This document shows, piece by piece, positions 1-8,982 of a stretch of 64,000 nucleotides of DNA; position 1 is the stretch's first letter; every line of letters begins with the position of its first letter. Source of the DNA: Saccharopolyspora phatthalungensis (GTDB lineage Bacteria > Actinomycetota > Actinomycetes > Mycobacteriales > Pseudonocardiaceae); the NCBI RefSeq assembly GCF_014203395.1, contig NZ_JACHIW010000001.1:2108001-2172000 (forward strand), in the 5' to 3' direction. The notes under the pieces were generated by a model. That model was not told the origin of the DNA, ran no database searches, and saw nothing but the letters and a program-made list of their open reading frames with translations. The translations under genes were made by a program, and so were the position numbers.

Positions 1-166
1 CGAGCCGTTCGCGGCGGCGCTGGTCGGGGCCGGTGAGGCGCTGGTGGAGTGGTGGTTCCACCACCCCGCGCACACCGCCGACGGGATGGCGATGCGCCTG
101 ATGAACATGGTCTGGATGGGCTTCGGCGACCTCGTCGAAGGCCGCTCCTGGACCCCCGGCTCGTGA
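1..166 (+). CDS. TetR-family regulator, C-terminal fragment
   Basis: This is the last 54 codons of a gene that starts before the window; the frame begins at base 2 and stops with TGA at 164-166. The peptide contains a WWFHHP segment followed by methionine-rich helix residues (MRLMNMVWMGFGDLV), which is the usual C-terminal ligand-domain ending of actinobacterial TetR regulators. The DNA-binding half is outside the window. In M. tuberculosis a TetR gene (Rv0238) occupies the same place beside htdX and fabG4, so it may control the fatty-acid genes that follow. That regulatory role is inference from gene order. Confidence 0.6.
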   Translation, partial: EPFAAALVGAGEALVEWWFHHPAHTADGMAMRLMNMVWMGFGDLVEGRSWTPGS

Positions 167-170
167 GTGG

Positions 171-216
171 GCGATTTCCACGGAAACCGGCACGTTGATT
201 TCCAAATTGAAATCGC
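171..216. repeat. Intergenic GGGCGATTT repeat, copy A
   Basis: This short element lies between the convergent TetR and htdX genes. It opens with GCGATTTC (171-178) and closes with GAAATCGC (209-216), giving 8-bp inverted arms, and has an inner GATTTC/GAAATC pair (197-202, 209-214). It resembles a second element near 29733-29770. It could act as a bidirectional terminator or belong to a dispersed intergenic repeat family. Confidence 0.45.
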
Positions 217-220
217 TGAG

Positions 221-1048
221 TCACCAGCGCACGGAGCCCAGCAGGTGGGGTTTGCCGCAGCGGGCGCGCAGGGCGAAGACCCGGCCGGTGTCCCACGGGC
301 GCGTCGCGAAGTCGACAGTGGACGGCAGCAGCAGCGGCTTCCGGAACGCGACGTCCACCGCGTACGCCTCCGGCAGCCGCTCCGCGAACGCCGCCAGGCA
401 GCGGGCCTTCGACCACATGCCGTGCGCGATCGCCCGCGAGAACCCGAACGCCTTGGCCGCCAAGGGGTGCAGGTGGATCGGGTTGCGATCCCCGGACACC
501 GCCGCGTACCGCCGCCCGGTGTCCCCAGGTACCCGCCACGTCGCCGTCGGCTCCCCGGCGGCATCGGCCCGCCGCTCCGCCTTCCCGGACGCCCCGCCGC
601 GTCGCAGATAGGTGCTGACCTCCCGCCACACCACCTCGTCGCCCACGCTGGTCTCGGTGATGACGTCGAATTGCCGCCCCTTCGGGTGCGGGCGCAGGTT
701 GGCCATCCGAACCCGCTGCGTCAGCGTGTCGGTCACCAGCAGCGGGCGCTCCTGACGAATCGTGTTGACCACGTGCACCAGGCCGACCAGCGGGAACGGG
801 AAACCCGGGTCGGTCATCAGCCGCATCGAGAGGCCGAAGGCCAGCACGTGCGGGTAGGTGATCGGCAACTCGTCGCGTAATCCGAAACCGCACACCCGGT
901 TGTACTCCGCGAGTTGGTCGTGGTCGATTTCGATGTCGCGCCGCAGGTACTCGGTGTCCGGCAACCGGTCGCCGCGTCGGCTCGGCCCGGTTGCGACCGC
1001 CTTGAGGTACAGCGCGGAGAGCTTCGGCGCGGTGGTCACTTCCGGCAT
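221..1048 (-). CDS. htdX: MaoC-like (R)-hydroxyacyl dehydratase (HtdX type)
   Basis: This 275-residue protein is predicted to hydrate or dehydrate (3R)-hydroxyacyl thioesters during fatty-acid elongation or degradation. The C-terminal hot-dog domain carries the hydratase motif GDRNPIH with Asp187, Asn189 and His192, followed by the AHGMW helix at about residues 209-213. The N-terminal half (residues 1-150) resembles the degenerate hot-dog half of two-domain hydratases. The ATG at 1048 was chosen because the region before it in the same frame is only antisense to the neighbouring gene. It lies 44 nt downstream of fabG4 on the same strand, so the two are probably cotranscribed. The order TetR, htdX, fabG4, fadA2 matches M. 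tuberculosis. Confidence 0.85.
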   Translation of the reverse strand: MPEVTTAPKLSALYLKAVATGPSRRGDRLPDTEYLRRDIEIDHDQLAEYNRVCGFGLRDELPITYPHVLAFGLSMRLMTDPGFPFPLVGLVHVVNTIRQERPLLVTDTLTQRVRMANLRPHPKGRQFDVITETSVGDEVVWREVSTYLRRGGASGKAERRADAAGEPTATWRVPGDTGRRYAAVSGDRNPIHLHPLAAKAFGFSRAIAHGMWSKARCLAAFAERLPEAYAVDVAFRKPLLLPSTVDFATRPWDTGRVFALRARCGKPHLLGSVRW

Positions 1049-1092
1049 CGCAAGTTCCGTTCCGTCGGGGAGGTGTGAGTGCACACGACCGG

Positions 1093-2442
1093 TCAGGCGC
1101 CGAGCATGCTCTGTCCGCAGACCCGCACCACGTTGCCGTTCACCCCGGCCGATGCCGGGTTGGCGTACCAGGCGACGGTCTCCGCGACGTCCACCGGCAG
1201 GCCGCCTTGGGACATGCTGTTCATCCGCCGCCCCGCTTCGCGTACGAACAGCGGAACGGCCGCGGTCATCTTCGTTTCGATGAAGCCCGGCGCGACCGCG
1301 TTGATCGTGGCGCCGCATGTCGCCGCGATTCCGGCGACCGACTGCACGTGCCCGATCACCCCGGCCTTGGACGTCGCGTAGTTGGCCTGCCCGACGTTGC
1401 CGGCTATGCCGCTGATCGAGGCGACACCGATGATCCGCCCACCTGGCCGCAGCGGGGAGCCGGACTTGAGTAGGAGTTCGTCGATCCGTTCCTGCGCCGT
1501 CAGGTTCACCGCGAGCACCGCGTCCCACTGCTGCGAGGTCATCCGGCCGATCGTCTTGTCGCGGGTGATGCCCGCGTTGTGCACCACGATGTCGAGGCCG
1601 TCGTGGCGTTGCGCGAAGTGCTCGGCGATGCGCTCAGCAGCGTTTTCGGCGGTGATGTCCAGCTGCAATGTCGAGCCGCCGATGCGGTTGGCGACCTTGG
1701 CCAGATCGCCGCCCTGCGCGGGAACGTCCAGGCACACCACGTGCGCGCCGTCACGCGCGAGGGTCTCCGCGATCGCCTCGCCGATGCCTCGCGCCGCGCC
1801 GGTCACCAGGGCGATCTTGTCGCGCAGCGGGCGTTTCCAGTCGACGGCTGCGATTCCGCCGGATGCCTCGGCCGGGCTGATCCGGATCACCTGCCCGGAG
1901 ACATACGCGGACTTGGCCGAGAGCAGGAACCGCAGCGTCGAGTCGAGCGCGTTCTCGGCACCTTCGGCAACGTAGACCAGCTGCGCGGTCGCGCCGCGCT
2001 TGAGCTCCTTGCCCGCAGTGCGGACGAATCCTTCGAGCGCGCGTTGCGCGGTGCGCGCGTGCGGATCGTGATGCGTTTCGGGCGGGGTGCCGAGCACGAT
2101 CACCCGGCCGCAGCGGTCGGTCTGCCGGATCGCCGGGCCGAAGAACTCATAAAGTTCGCGCAGTTGTGAGCTGCTGGCGATGCCGGTCGCGTCGAAGATC
2201 AGCGCCGAGTAGCGCTCGCCTTCGACGGGTGCGCGGTGGACCTGGGCCCGGACGTTCTGGAGGAGGGCCGCGATCGCGTCGCCGAGCTGGGCGCCGGCGG
2301 CGGTGCCGACCAGTAGCGGGCCGCTGACCAGGGGATCGCCGGGTCGGTAGCGGCGCAGCGGGGTCGGCGCGGGCAGGCCGAGCCGCTTGACGACTTGCCG
2401 CCCGATCGGGGACAGGGTGAACTGCTGGTACCGGTCGGCCAT
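1093..2442 (-). CDS. fabG4: High-molecular-weight 3-oxoacyl reductase FabG4
   Basis: This 449-residue protein is a two-domain short-chain dehydrogenase that reduces 3-oxoacyl thioesters to (3R)-hydroxyacyl thioesters. Residues 1-200 form an N-terminal degenerate Rossmann/flavodoxin-like domain typical of HMW FabG. The catalytic half begins with the cofactor motif TGAARGIG (214-221), has NAG at 289-291, and carries the Ser342-Tyr355-Lys359 triad in ASISG and YATSK. The size fits FabG4 (Rv0242c, about 454 residues) rather than ordinary FabG (about 245). GGGAG sits about 6 nt before the ATG. It is divergent from fadA2, with a 26-bp palindrome between the two, and upstream of htdX. Confidence 0.92.
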   Translation of the reverse strand: MADRYQQFTLSPIGRQVVKRLGLPAPTPLRRYRPGDPLVSGPLLVGTAAGAQLGDAIAALLQNVRAQVHRAPVEGERYSALIFDATGIASSSQLRELYEFFGPAIRQTDRCGRVIVLGTPPETHHDPHARTAQRALEGFVRTAGKELKRGATAQLVYVAEGAENALDSTLRFLLSAKSAYVSGQVIRISPAEASGGIAAVDWKRPLRDKIALVTGAARGIGEAIAETLARDGAHVVCLDVPAQGGDLAKVANRIGGSTLQLDITAENAAERIAEHFAQRHDGLDIVVHNAGITRDKTIGRMTSQQWDAVLAVNLTAQERIDELLLKSGSPLRPGGRIIGVASISGIAGNVGQANYATSKAGVIGHVQSVAGIAATCGATINAVAPGFIETKMTAAVPLFVREAGRRMNSMSQGGLPVDVAETVAWYANPASAGVNGNVVRVCGQSMLGA

Positions 2443-2489
2443 TGGACACTCCCGCGAGACTGGACGCGAAGTTCGACTGTCGCTCGACG

Positions 2490-2515
2490 CCCAACCTACC
2501 GGCGGGTAGGTTGGG
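2490..2515. promoter_or_regulatory. Palindromic operator between fabG4 and fadA2
   Basis: A perfect inverted repeat with 11-bp arms (2490-2500 and 2505-2515, core CCAACCTACC / GGTAGGTTGG) and a 4-bp spacer sits between the divergent starts at 2442 and 2540. Its position and symmetry suit a TetR-type operator controlling both directions. The TetR gene ending at 166 is the obvious candidate, but the pairing is inference. Confidence 0.6.
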
Positions 2516-2539
2516 TTGCCAGAGGGAGGGAGTCAGGCA

Positions 2540-3817
2540 ATGGGCACCGTTCGCCGAGTAGCGATCATCGGCGGCAACCGGATTCCGTTCGCCCGGTCCG
2601 GTGGCCCCTACGCCCGCGCTTCCAATCGGGACATGCTCACCGCGGCCCTGGACGGGCTGATCGCGCGGTTCGGGCTACAGGGCGAGCTGCTCGGCGAGTT
2701 CGTCGCCGGGGCGGTGCTGAAGCACAGCCGCGATTTCAACCTTGCCCGCGAGACGGTGCTGGGCTCCCGGCTCGACCCCCGCACCCCCGCTCACGACGTG
2801 CAGATGGCCTGCGCGACCGGGTTGGAGAGCGTCGTGTCGGTGGCGAACAAGATCGCCCTCGGCCAGCTCGACGCCGGCATCGCCGGCGGGGTGGACTCGG
2901 CCAGCGACGCGCCGATCGCCCTCAACGACGACCTGCGCCGCGTCCTGCTGCGGGCAAACCACGCCAAGTCCGCGGCCGGGCGGTTGAAGGCGCTGACCGG
3001 TATCCGGCCGCAGCACCTCGTGCCGGAGATCCCGCGCAACGCCGAACCGCGCACCGGGCTGTCGATGGGCGAGCACGCGGCGAAGACCGCGCTGGCCTGG
3101 GAGATCAGCCGCGAGGCGCAGGACGAGCTGGCCGCGCGCAGCCACCAGCGGCTCGCCGCCGCTTACGACCGGGGCTTCTTCGACGACCTGATGACGTCGT
3201 TCCTCGGCCAGGCCCGGGACCAGAACCTGCGGGCGGACAGCTCGGCGGACAAACTCGCCAAGCTCAAGCCGGTGTTCGGCCGCGGCGAGGGCGCCACCAT
3301 GACGGCGGGCAACTCGACGCCGCTGACCGACGGTGCATCGACCGTGCTGCTGGCCAGCGAGGAGTGGGCCGAGCAGCGTCGGCTCCCGGTGCTGGCCTAT
3401 CTCGGTGACGTGGTGTCCGGCGCGGTCGACTACGTCAGCGGCGAAGACGGCCTGCTGATGGCTCCGGCCTATGCGGTGCCGAAGCTGCTCGACCGGGCAG
3501 GCTTGGAACTGGGCGACTTCCACTTCTACGAGGTGCACGAGGCGTTCGCCTCGCAGGTGCTGGCGACCCTGAAGGCCTGGCAGGACCCGGAGTTCTGCAA
3601 GGACCGCCTCGGCCGGGACCAACCGCTGGGCGAGATCGACCCGGCGAAGCTCAACGTCAACGGTTCGTCCCTGGCCGCCGGGCACCCCTTCGCGGCGACG
3701 GGCGGCCGCATCGTGGCGACCCTGGCGAAACTGCTCGCGGAGAAGGGCTCCGGCCGGGGCCTGATCTCCATCTGTGCGGCGGGCGGCCAAGGCATCACGG
3801 CCATCCTCGAACGCTGA
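2540..3817 (+). CDS. fadA2: Acetyl-CoA acyltransferase (thiolase) FadA2
   Basis: This 425-residue thiolase cleaves or forms 3-oxoacyl-CoA. The nucleophile Cys91 lies in QMACATG, and the C-terminal catalytic blocks HEAF, NGSSLAAGHPF and CAAGGQG are all present. The ATG at 2540 is preceded by AGGGAGGG about 9 nt upstream; an in-frame TTG at 2516 lies inside the palindrome and lacks an SD. With htdX and fabG4 on the opposite strand it would supply three successive reactions on 3-oxo and 3-hydroxyacyl thioesters. Whether the set works in synthesis or degradation cannot be told from sequence. Confidence 0.92.
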   Translation: MGTVRRVAIIGGNRIPFARSGGPYARASNRDMLTAALDGLIARFGLQGELLGEFVAGAVLKHSRDFNLARETVLGSRLDPRTPAHDVQMACATGLESVVSVANKIALGQLDAGIAGGVDSASDAPIALNDDLRRVLLRANHAKSAAGRLKALTGIRPQHLVPEIPRNAEPRTGLSMGEHAAKTALAWEISREAQDELAARSHQRLAAAYDRGFFDDLMTSFLGQARDQNLRADSSADKLAKLKPVFGRGEGATMTAGNSTPLTDGASTVLLASEEWAEQRRLPVLAYLGDVVSGAVDYVSGEDGLLMAPAYAVPKLLDRAGLELGDFHFYEVHEAFASQVLATLKAWQDPEFCKDRLGRDQPLGEIDPAKLNVNGSSLAAGHPFAATGGRIVATLAKLLAEKGSGRGLISICAAGGQGITAILER

Positions 3818-4144
3818 CGCCAAGAAAGATCCCAACTTCAAGCGAATTCGGGGTCTGACTCGCCCTCCGCCGCAGCCCGTCGAGCACCGCCGCCGCGCAG
3901 AGGTAAACGCGTCTCGGCATCGACCGGTTCGAACGTCGCCGCATCCGAAAGAATCGCCCTGTATAGCAATTTCGCTAGATGGGTGAATAAGCACGAATGC
4001 CGTTAGTCGTGGACATGCGTGCCGTCCGACGGGATTCGGGCAGCGCTGACCGGTGCCCGGCCACACCGCCGACTTCGGTGCCGGGACGGGAACACGCCCA
4101 TCGCGGTTTCTCGCGGAATATCGAATCAGCGCTAGACGACTGGA
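3818..4144. other. Intergenic region, no gene seen
   Basis: About 330 bases between fadA2 and the next ATPase. No frame has a good start, SD and protein-like composition, and no strong hairpin was seen. The 3' end leads into the promoter hexamer at 4145. Confidence 0.4.
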
Positions 4145-4150
4145 TACAGT
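4145..4150 (+). promoter_or_regulatory. Putative -10 box for a leaderless transcript
   Basis: TACAGT ends 7 nt before the ATG at 4158. The only SD-like bases (GAGGA) touch the start codon and are too close to work in the normal way. This suggests that transcription starts at or next to the A of the ATG. Confidence 0.4.
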
Positions 4151-4157
4151 CCGAGGA

Positions 4158-5348
4158 ATGGACCCGGTCCGCAATCCCTTCGCCCCCGGTGCCGGACAGC
4201 GGCCGCCCGAACTGGCCGGCCGGGATCGCGAGGTAGACGCCTTCGAAGTCGTGCTGGAACGAGTCGCTCGCGGCCGCCCGGAACGCAGCCTGGTGCTCGC
4301 CGGACTGCGCGGCGTCGGCAAGACGGTGCTGCTCGCCGAGCTGCGGTCAATGGCGGTCCGGCGCGGCTGGGGCGCGGGCAAGGTGGAGGCCCGCCCGGAG
4401 GCCGGATTGCGCCGTCCGCTGTCCGCGGCGCTGCACCGCGCGATCCGCGACCTCGCCGTCCGGCACCGCGCGCCGGACCGTGTCGAGGAAGTCCTCGCCG
4501 TTTTGAAGGCGTTCGCGCTGAAGGCCAATCCGGACGGTGCGAAGCTGCGGGACCGCTGGCAACCGGGCATCGACGTGCCTGCCGCCCAGGGCCGGGCCGA
4601 CTCCGGAGACATCGAGATCGACCTGGTGGAGCTGTTCACCGAGGTCGCCGAGCTCGCCGCGGACGTCGGCACCGGCATCGCGCTGCTGATCGACGAGATG
4701 CAGGACGTCCAGCCCGCAGACGTTTCGGCGTTGTGCGCGGCCTGCCACGAGCTGTCCCAATCCGGCGCGCCGCTGGTGGTCGTCGGAGCCGGGCTGCCGC
4801 ACCTGCCCGCGCTGCTTTCGGCGAGCAAGTCCTATTCCGAGCGGCTGTTCCGCTACGTGCGGATAGACCGCCTGGACCGCTCGGACGCCGACCGTGCCGT
4901 CGTCGCCCCCATCGAGCGCGAGGACGCCGCGATCACCTCGGACGCCCTGGACGCGCTGTTCACGATCTCCGGCGGCTACCCGTATTTCGTGCAGGCGTAC
5001 GGCAAGGCGACCTGGGATGCGGCGGTGCGCGCGGAGATCAGCGACGAAGACGTGCGGCTGGCCGCCCCGGAGGCGGAGAGTGAACTCGCTGTCGGCTTCT
5101 TCGGGTCTCGCTACGAACGGGCCACGCCCGCCGAGCGTGAGTACTTGCGAGCAATGGCGGAACTCGTTGAAGGCCGCGACGAGCCCGCGCCGACGGCATC
5201 CATCGCGGAGTACCTGGAGCGACGCCCCTCCTCGCTGTCTCCGGCGCGGGACAGCCTGATCAAGAAGGGCCTGGTGTACTCGGGCGAGCGTGGCCTGATC
5301 GCGTTCACCGTGCCGCATTTCGGGCGCTATCTGCTCACGCAGGAATAA
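4158..5348 (+). CDS. AAA/ORC-type ATP-binding protein
   Basis: This 396-residue cytoplasmic P-loop ATPase has Walker A GLRGVGKT at 49-56 and Walker B IALLIDEMQD at 174-183, followed by a sensor-like VVGAGLPH segment near residue 200. The C-terminal third looks like a winged-helix domain (ERRPSSLSPARDSLIKKGLVY), so the layout matches the ORC/Cdc6-like ATPases with a DNA-binding tail that are common in actinobacteria. No substrate or partner is encoded next to it, and the gene appears monocistronic. The cellular role is unknown. Start choice rests on conservation of the GRDREV segment shortly after the ATG and on the leaderless promoter geometry. Confidence 0.75.
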   Translation: MDPVRNPFAPGAGQRPPELAGRDREVDAFEVVLERVARGRPERSLVLAGLRGVGKTVLLAELRSMAVRRGWGAGKVEARPEAGLRRPLSAALHRAIRDLAVRHRAPDRVEEVLAVLKAFALKANPDGAKLRDRWQPGIDVPAAQGRADSGDIEIDLVELFTEVAELAADVGTGIALLIDEMQDVQPADVSALCAACHELSQSGAPLVVVGAGLPHLPALLSASKSYSERLFRYVRIDRLDRSDADRAVVAPIEREDAAITSDALDALFTISGGYPYFVQAYGKATWDAAVRAEISDEDVRLAAPEAESELAVGFFGSRYERATPAEREYLRAMAELVEGRDEPAPTASIAEYLERRPSSLSPARDSLIKKGLVYSGERGLIAFTVPHFGRYLLTQE

Positions 5349-5953
5349 GCCAGGGGGAGGCGGTTGGCGGAGCCGGGGGACATTGACGGCGAGCAAGACG
5401 AAGTGACCGTCCGTGCAGCGGTCTGCGGCAGCGGCCTAGATGGTGCTTGGCGGACGTGGAGCGGCATTACGACGGCACCGACAGCCGTCCGCAAGATCGA
5501 GTTGCGCACGGCTGCGGGTTCGAGCACCGGCAACCCTTCAAAGAGGTCGTCGCTTGGCGTGTGTTCCGGCGATCGCAGCAGCTCATCGGGCATTTGCCCG
5601 GCTACCTTCCCGAGCTGTCGAGGCCTTTGCTACTTGCTTCTAGCGGCGTCTAGCTCAATTGCTAGGTATCCGTATAGATACCGATGCGCCCAAACCGTCG
5701 CTGATTCCGGTCGGATCCAAGGTGACCTAAGACACATGTCGATGGGCGTGTAACGAGAAGCCGTTGGCCGTCGATATGCAGGATGACCCCGCGGTGCTGT
5801 CGGACCCCCGACCTGGCAGCATCGCGGGGCTTTCCAATTCCGGCGCGTCTGCCGGTTTTGGGCATATCGCCCACGCAAAGCTCACAACCCGTCGCTCCCG
5901 GGTTTATTCCCGGATGCGGCGGCGACCCGTCGTTGCCCGAAGCGGAGTCGCAG
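5349..5953. other. Intergenic region with AT-rich inverted repeats
   Basis: About 600 bases with no convincing gene. A short frame starting with TTG at 5364 follows GGGGGAGG, but its composition is not protein-like. Around 5650-5682 an AT-rich patch holds two small adjacent hairpins, CTAGC/GCTAG (5650-5654, 5661-5665) and GGTATC/GATACC (5665-5670, 5677-5682). They could belong to a terminator or an operator. Confidence 0.35.
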
Positions 5954-6040
5954 ATGCAAGCCATCATCGTCATCATCGGAACCCTCGTCCCCACCCTGGC
6001 GGCCACCACCTACTACGTCATGGACCGCAACCGTCACTGA
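5954..6040 (+). CDS. Putative 28-residue membrane peptide
   Basis: The frame encodes a 28-residue peptide beginning MQAIIVIIGTLVPTLAATTYY and ending in a basic tail (DRNRH). Nearly all of it is one hydrophobic helix, with positive charges at the C-terminus. GGAG at 5944-5947 is 6 nt before the ATG. Small single-span proteins of this type are common and often missed. No homologue is recognised; a chance frame cannot be excluded. Confidence 0.4.
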   Translation: MQAIIVIIGTLVPTLAATTYYVMDRNRH

Positions 6041-6416
6041 TTAGCGGTGCTCGGCGCACGGCCCGGCGAAGACACGCCCGCATCACCGGAGCTCAGGCCG
6101 CCTCGGCGCGGACGAAGACCTTCACCCGCGCCCGGTAGTGCTCACTCCAGAAAATGCGGTTCCAGCCCCGACCGAATTCGAAACGCTTTCACCGCATGGG
6201 TCGCGGCAGGCCACGCCGAAACGCCGCGTCACCGGCGGGTTTCGCGCTAATTCCTGTGAGCGCGGCGGGGTGCTATCGCGAGCCGCAGTGGTCACGGGCG
6301 CCTGAGCAGCGGTTACGTCCTCGCGAGGGAGCCGTGCAGGCGGATTCGCGGTGGCCTGGCGGGAAAGTCGCGCAACAACACATGCCCTGGGCGGTTGGTC
6401 GCCCGGTGGCGGCAAG
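6041..6416. other. Intergenic region upstream of the GroES-domain gene
   Basis: About 375 bases with no supportable gene on either strand. The final 25 bases carry a TTGGTC (6395-6400) and TAAACT (6417-6422) pair that suits a promoter for the next gene. Confidence 0.35.
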
Positions 6417-6422
6417 TAAACT
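6417..6422 (+). promoter_or_regulatory. Putative leaderless promoter -10 box
   Basis: TAAACT ends 6 nt before the GTG at 6429, with a TTGGTC -35-like hexamer 16 nt upstream (6395-6400). There is no SD, so the mRNA probably begins at the start codon. Confidence 0.5.
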
Positions 6423-6428
6423 TTTCGG

Positions 6429-6749
6429 GTGACCGATGCCAAGCTCGAAATCCAGATGCTGCACGACCGGGTCATGGTGCGCATCTCTCCGGAGTCCGGA
6501 GAACGCCGCAGCAGCGGCGGCATCGTGATTCCGGCGACCGCCCAGGTGGCCAAGCGGCTGCTGTGGGGCGAGGTCTTCGGCGTGGGCAGTCACGTGCGTA
6601 CGGTGAAGGTCGGCGACCAGGTGCTGTTCAACCCCGACGAGCAGTTCGAGGTCGAGGTCCAGGGCCAGGCCTACCTGGTGATGCGGGAGCGGGACCTGCA
6701 CGCCGTGGCCAGCGAGCGCACCGAGCAGGGCACTGGGCTGTACCTGTAG
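6429..6749 (+). CDS. GroES-like (Cpn10 domain) protein
   Basis: This 106-residue protein resembles the GroES co-chaperonin fold. It has LHDRVMVRI near the N-terminus, SSGGIVIPATAQ as the mobile-loop-like region (about residues 28-39), GEVFGVG and VKVGDQVLF. The true groES normally sits in front of groEL, and no groEL is nearby. The C-terminal part (residues 75-106) is not typical. It is therefore probably a stand-alone paralogue found in actinobacteria, with an unknown partner. Translation probably starts at GTG 6429 on a leaderless transcript. Confidence 0.75.
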   Translation: MTDAKLEIQMLHDRVMVRISPESGERRSSGGIVIPATAQVAKRLLWGEVFGVGSHVRTVKVGDQVLFNPDEQFEVEVQGQAYLVMRERDLHAVASERTEQGTGLYL

Positions 6750-6897
6750 CCGGTAAACCCCCAGTCGGGCAGCGGACCCGGCCAGTCGGTCGGTCCGCCG
6801 AGCGTGCGAGGGTGTTCGTCGTCGTGCAGCGGCCGTGCCTCGCCGGCCTGATATCTTCACGCGCCCCACCGCAGGACCGACATGAGAAGGGGAAGCG

Positions 6898-8982
6898 GTG
6901 CCGGAAAACCACGATCATCGAAGCGGTGCGGAGCCGTCGACCGAGCGGTTCCGCACCGATCGGGAGCGTCCTGCCGACGGTGTCCAGCCGGAGAGCAGCG
7001 TCGAGCGGACCACCCAGATCCCACCGGTGAATGCCGACTTCGAGGAGCGCACGAGGCCGAACCTGTCGGTCTCCCTTAGGTCGTCCGAGCCGCCGCAGTC
7101 CGAGCCGGAGTCCGATGCCGAGCGCACCGCGCAGATCTCCGCCGTCGCCTCGGACTTCTCCGACTTCTCCATCGGCGAGACCCAGGCTATCCCGCGGGTC
7201 ACCGACGAACCGACGAGCTGGTCCGGGGTCATCCCGCCGCAGTCCGCGGCCGACAAGAAGCAGCGTGGCCTGATCCGGGCCGGTGTAGTGGCCGGTGCCG
7301 CAGCCGGCCTGCTGGCGCTGCTCTACGTCGGCGACCTGATCTTCACCAGCGGCCAGGTGCCGCGCGGCACGGTGGTGGCCGGCGTCGACATCGGGGGCCT
7401 CGACACGGCCGCCGCCGAAGGGCTGCTGCGGGACAAGCTCGAACCCGGCCTGAACGAGCCCGTCGAACTGCGGGTCGATGATCGCACCGCCACGATCAAC
7501 CCGGCGCAGGTCGGTTTGCAGATGGACTGGACGGCGACCGTGGAGCAGGCGGGCAGTCAGCCGCTGAATCCGTTCACCAGAATCGCTTCGCTGTTCGGGA
7601 CGCACGAGGTCGCCCCGGTCAGCCACGGCGACCGGGAGCAGCTGGTGCAGGCGTTGGAGCAGCTCCGGCCGCAGCTGGACCGGGCCCCGGCCGAGGGCAC
7701 CATCCGCTTCGAAGGCGCGACACCGGTCGCGGTCGACCCGCTGACCGGCCAGACCATCGACGTGCAGCGGACCGCCGACGAGGTGCTCACCCACTGGGCC
7801 GACGACGTCGCCATCCAGGTTCCCCATGCCGAGCAGCCGGTCAGCACGACCCGCGAAGGCGTGCAGCAGGCGCTGCGCGAGGTCGCGCAGCCCGCGGTGT
7901 CCGCGCCGGTGACGGTGCTCGGCGCGGGCAAGAACGCGACCTTCGCGCCGGAGGCGATCGCGGCGTCGCTGCGGTTCGAGCCCGACGGTGCCGGTGGGTT
8001 GAAGGCCGGTCTGGACCTGCCGACCGCGATCCGCAGCGTCGAACCGCAATTGGGCGACACGATCAAGATCGGCAAGGACGCCGAGATCGTGCTGGAGGGT
8101 GCGGCCCCGGTGGTCCGGCCGTCGACCGATGGCATCGGCGTCGACTGGAACAAGAGCTTCGAGCGGATCATGGAGGTGTTCCGCAAGCCGCAGGACCGCA
8201 CCGTGCAGGCGATCTACGTGCATCAGCCGGCCCGGTTCTCCACCGAGCAGGCCAACCAACTGGGCATCCGCGAGGTGGTCGGCGAGTTCACCACCAGCGG
8301 ATTCGAGCCCGCATCCGGGGTGAACATCCGGCGGACCGCCGAGCAGGTCAACGGCGCGATCATCAAGCCGGGCGAGACTTTCAGCCTCAACGGCCACACC
8401 GGGCCCCGCGGCACCGCGCAGGGCTACGTCGAATCGGGGATCATCGAGGACGGTCGACCGGCGCGCGCCGTCGGCGGCGGCATCTCGCAGTTCGCCACGA
8501 CGCTGTACAACGCCTCGTACTTCGCGGGCATGCAGAACGTCGAGCACAAGGCGCACAGCTACTACATCAGCCGTTACCCGGCAGGCCGCGAGGCAACGGT
8601 GTTCCAGAGCCCGAGCGGCGCCAGCGTCATCGATGTCAAGTTCAAGAATGTCGCCAAGAGCGGCATCATGATCACCACGCGCTGGACGCCGTCGTCGATC
8701 ACGGTGACGTTCTGGGGCACCAAGCAGTTCGACGTGACCTCGCAGACCGGTGAGCGGCTTAACCCGACGCCGCCGCACGAGACGGTGGTGCCGCCGGGCG
8801 GACCGTGCAGCCCGAGCAAGGGCGCGCCGGGCTTCACGGTCACCGACACCCGGACCATCCGGGACCTGTCCAGCGGCCGGGTGAAGACCGAGAACCAGCG
8901 GACGGTGTACGACCCGCAGCCGATCATCCACTGCGGCGCGCCACCTCCGCCTCCACCGCCACCTGCCCCGGCGCCCGGCTGA
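6898..8982 (+). CDS. VanW-family cell-envelope protein
   Basis: This 694-residue membrane protein has a charged, disordered cytoplasmic N-terminus (1-122), one membrane helix (about 123-148) and an extracytoplasmic part. The latter holds two putative peptidoglycan-binding-4-type modules (near 160-270 and 310-420) and a VanW domain (about 453-613) with the hallmark SGVNIRRTAEQVNG, GETFSLN and GGGISQFATTLYNA segments. It ends in a proline-rich tail. VanW-family proteins are linked to the cell wall and to glycopeptide-resistance loci, but their reaction is not established, and no vanA/vanH/vanX genes are near. The GTG at 6898 follows AAGGGGAAG. Confidence 0.88.
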   Translation: MPENHDHRSGAEPSTERFRTDRERPADGVQPESSVERTTQIPPVNADFEERTRPNLSVSLRSSEPPQSEPESDAERTAQISAVASDFSDFSIGETQAIPRVTDEPTSWSGVIPPQSAADKKQRGLIRAGVVAGAAAGLLALLYVGDLIFTSGQVPRGTVVAGVDIGGLDTAAAEGLLRDKLEPGLNEPVELRVDDRTATINPAQVGLQMDWTATVEQAGSQPLNPFTRIASLFGTHEVAPVSHGDREQLVQALEQLRPQLDRAPAEGTIRFEGATPVAVDPLTGQTIDVQRTADEVLTHWADDVAIQVPHAEQPVSTTREGVQQALREVAQPAVSAPVTVLGAGKNATFAPEAIAASLRFEPDGAGGLKAGLDLPTAIRSVEPQLGDTIKIGKDAEIVLEGAAPVVRPSTDGIGVDWNKSFERIMEVFRKPQDRTVQAIYVHQPARFSTEQANQLGIREVVGEFTTSGFEPASGVNIRRTAEQVNGAIIKPGETFSLNGHTGPRGTAQGYVESGIIEDGRPARAVGGGISQFATTLYNASYFAGMQNVEHKAHSYYISRYPAGREATVFQSPSGASVIDVKFKNVAKSGIMITTRWTPSSITVTFWGTKQFDVTSQTGERLNPTPPHETVVPPGGPCSPSKGAPGFTVTDTRTIRDLSSGRVKTENQRTVYDPQPIIHCGAPPPPPPPPAPAPG

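Noticed and set aside
2675..4828. 717-codon open frame on the minus strand
   Set aside because: It runs antisense to fadA2 and the ATPase gene, both of which have clear motifs. Its composition is that of a shadow frame in high-GC DNA.
6628..8931. 767-codon open frame on the minus strand
   Set aside because: Antisense to the VanW gene, with no recognisable domain.
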